Positions 63,121 through 64,000 of a stretch of DNA of 64,000 nucleotides are shown in pieces. The stretch is taken from positions 6,195,586-6,259,585 of the forward strand of contig NC_134528.1 of NCBI RefSeq assembly GCF_027942865.1, written 5' to 3'. The DNA is from Odontesthes bonariensis. Lineage: Eukaryota > Chordata > Actinopteri > Atheriniformes > Atherinopsidae. Below the pieces are notes generated by a model, which was not told the DNA's origin, did no database searches, and saw only the letters and a list, made by a program, of their open reading frames with translations. Positions within the stretch are counted from its first letter, which is position 1, and every line of letters begins with the position of its first letter. Made by a program: the position numbers and the translations under genes.

Positions 63121-64000
63121 AATGTTCCGTTGTATCCATTGATCGGAGCCAGACTAAATTAGACATCCAATCCATTTAGGCTGGTTTATCAGGCTAAACT
63201 ACACCATAATAAGCCAAATAAATCAAACGCGACAGAACAAGGGAATTAATTAGCTATTGCTTTGCAATAGCTCCAATGAAACTAACTCTGCAACTGTATA
63301 TAATTCTGTTTTTTTCTCTTTAGCAGTAAAATCCAATCTGATGTTTATTCTTGTCCTGCTCATACACTTTATCTCTATGGCCTGGCTTCCTCCTGTTGTG
63401 TTGTCTTTGGTATCTTTTAGCTGAATCTGTCGCGGAGTCCTCTTAATTTATCTTGAGAACCTTTAATCGTGATGTGCACAATTGTTGCTGCTTCTGTGAA
63501 TCCACAACATGGAGTCCTAGTAGCTCTCAATGCAAGTGATCGAGGCCTTCTGCAGGCTGCAAACACACAATGAAAACAATCAGAGGGATTCTGGGAACAT
63601 TAAGGTGGGGGAATTCAGCCACACAAGATGGCATTGGTTGATGACTACAAGATATTTTCACGCTAAAGAAAAACTCCTTTAGTTGGACAAGTTAGCTAAA
63701 TATGCAGTTACAGACAGATACAGACTAAATAGGGGTGAATAAAAGACAAAGTAAGACTACAATTTTGAGCAAGAAATGACAATTAATCCATTTTTCATAG
63801 GCGCACAGCCTTTAAAATAAGGTTTTAACCAATGTACACACAAAGTTATATACTGTATACATTTCTTTTTCTATATTTTCTGGAGCCGTCTAGGGGCCAC
63901 ACTCTGCATCTGCCACCTATGATTTTATATTTCGAGTTTCCTGCTCCTGTAACCAGCTCCATTTTATCATCTCATCAACACTGTTTTTGTTGCCTTTTTT
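63121..64000. other. No gene recognised
   Basis: AT-rich, non-coding to the window edge; no repeat boundary seen. Confidence 0.4.

Overview
The window reads as teleost (ray-finned fish) nuclear DNA. Evidence: split genes with GT..AG introns, fish-type spellings of four vertebrate genes, CA/GT microsatellites and many fish-type transposable-element remnants. It is not prokaryotic or viral: no operon, CRISPR array or rRNA was seen, and no tRNA gene was recognised.

Layout. (1) 1-8.1 kb: first coding exon of a TIMP2-like metalloproteinase inhibitor on the minus strand (7679-7808), with what appears to be the start of its long intron 1 filling 1-7678. (2) 10.7-18.2 kb: sfxn2 (sideroflexin 2, mitochondrial carrier) on minus. 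Nine of its expected ten coding exons are mapped to the base, and one exon of about 104 bp was not found. (3) 24.7-28.0 kb: arl3 (ciliary ARF-like GTPase) on plus, complete, six coding exons, 182 residues. (4) 37.9-44.4 kb: trim8 (RING/B-box/coiled-coil protein) on minus, complete, five coding exons, 584 residues. As far as I know, TRIM8-ARL3-SFXN2 is also a run of neighbours on human 10q24.32 with the same relative orientations, so this is a conserved block. The TIMP2-like neighbour is not part of the human block.

(5) 44.5-64 kb and 20.5-23.9 kb are mainly mobile-element ground. Readable structures include two 545-bp hAT-type elements in opposite orientation, each with its own perfect 8-bp target duplication, and a nest in which one of them plus a LINE 3' end sit inside an older inverted-repeat element. 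There is also a 1.17-kb hAT-type element with a perfect 8-bp duplication, and a 1.7-kb TTAA-flanked element carrying a THAP-domain exon (Kolobok-like). A 3.5-kb element has arms of about 0.85 kb enclosing a dead LINE reverse-transcriptase fragment, and a 0.77-kb TA-flanked element has an ORF resembling ISL2EU-type proteins.

The host genes have no obvious common pathway: TIMP2 is secreted, SFXN2 mitochondrial, ARL3 ciliary, TRIM8 a signalling regulator. The sfxn2/arl3 pair is head to head across about 6.5 kb. The most unusual material is the THAP-bearing TTAA element and the nested or palindromic transposons, not a new multi-gene system. Element family names are from memory of family hallmarks and were not searched.
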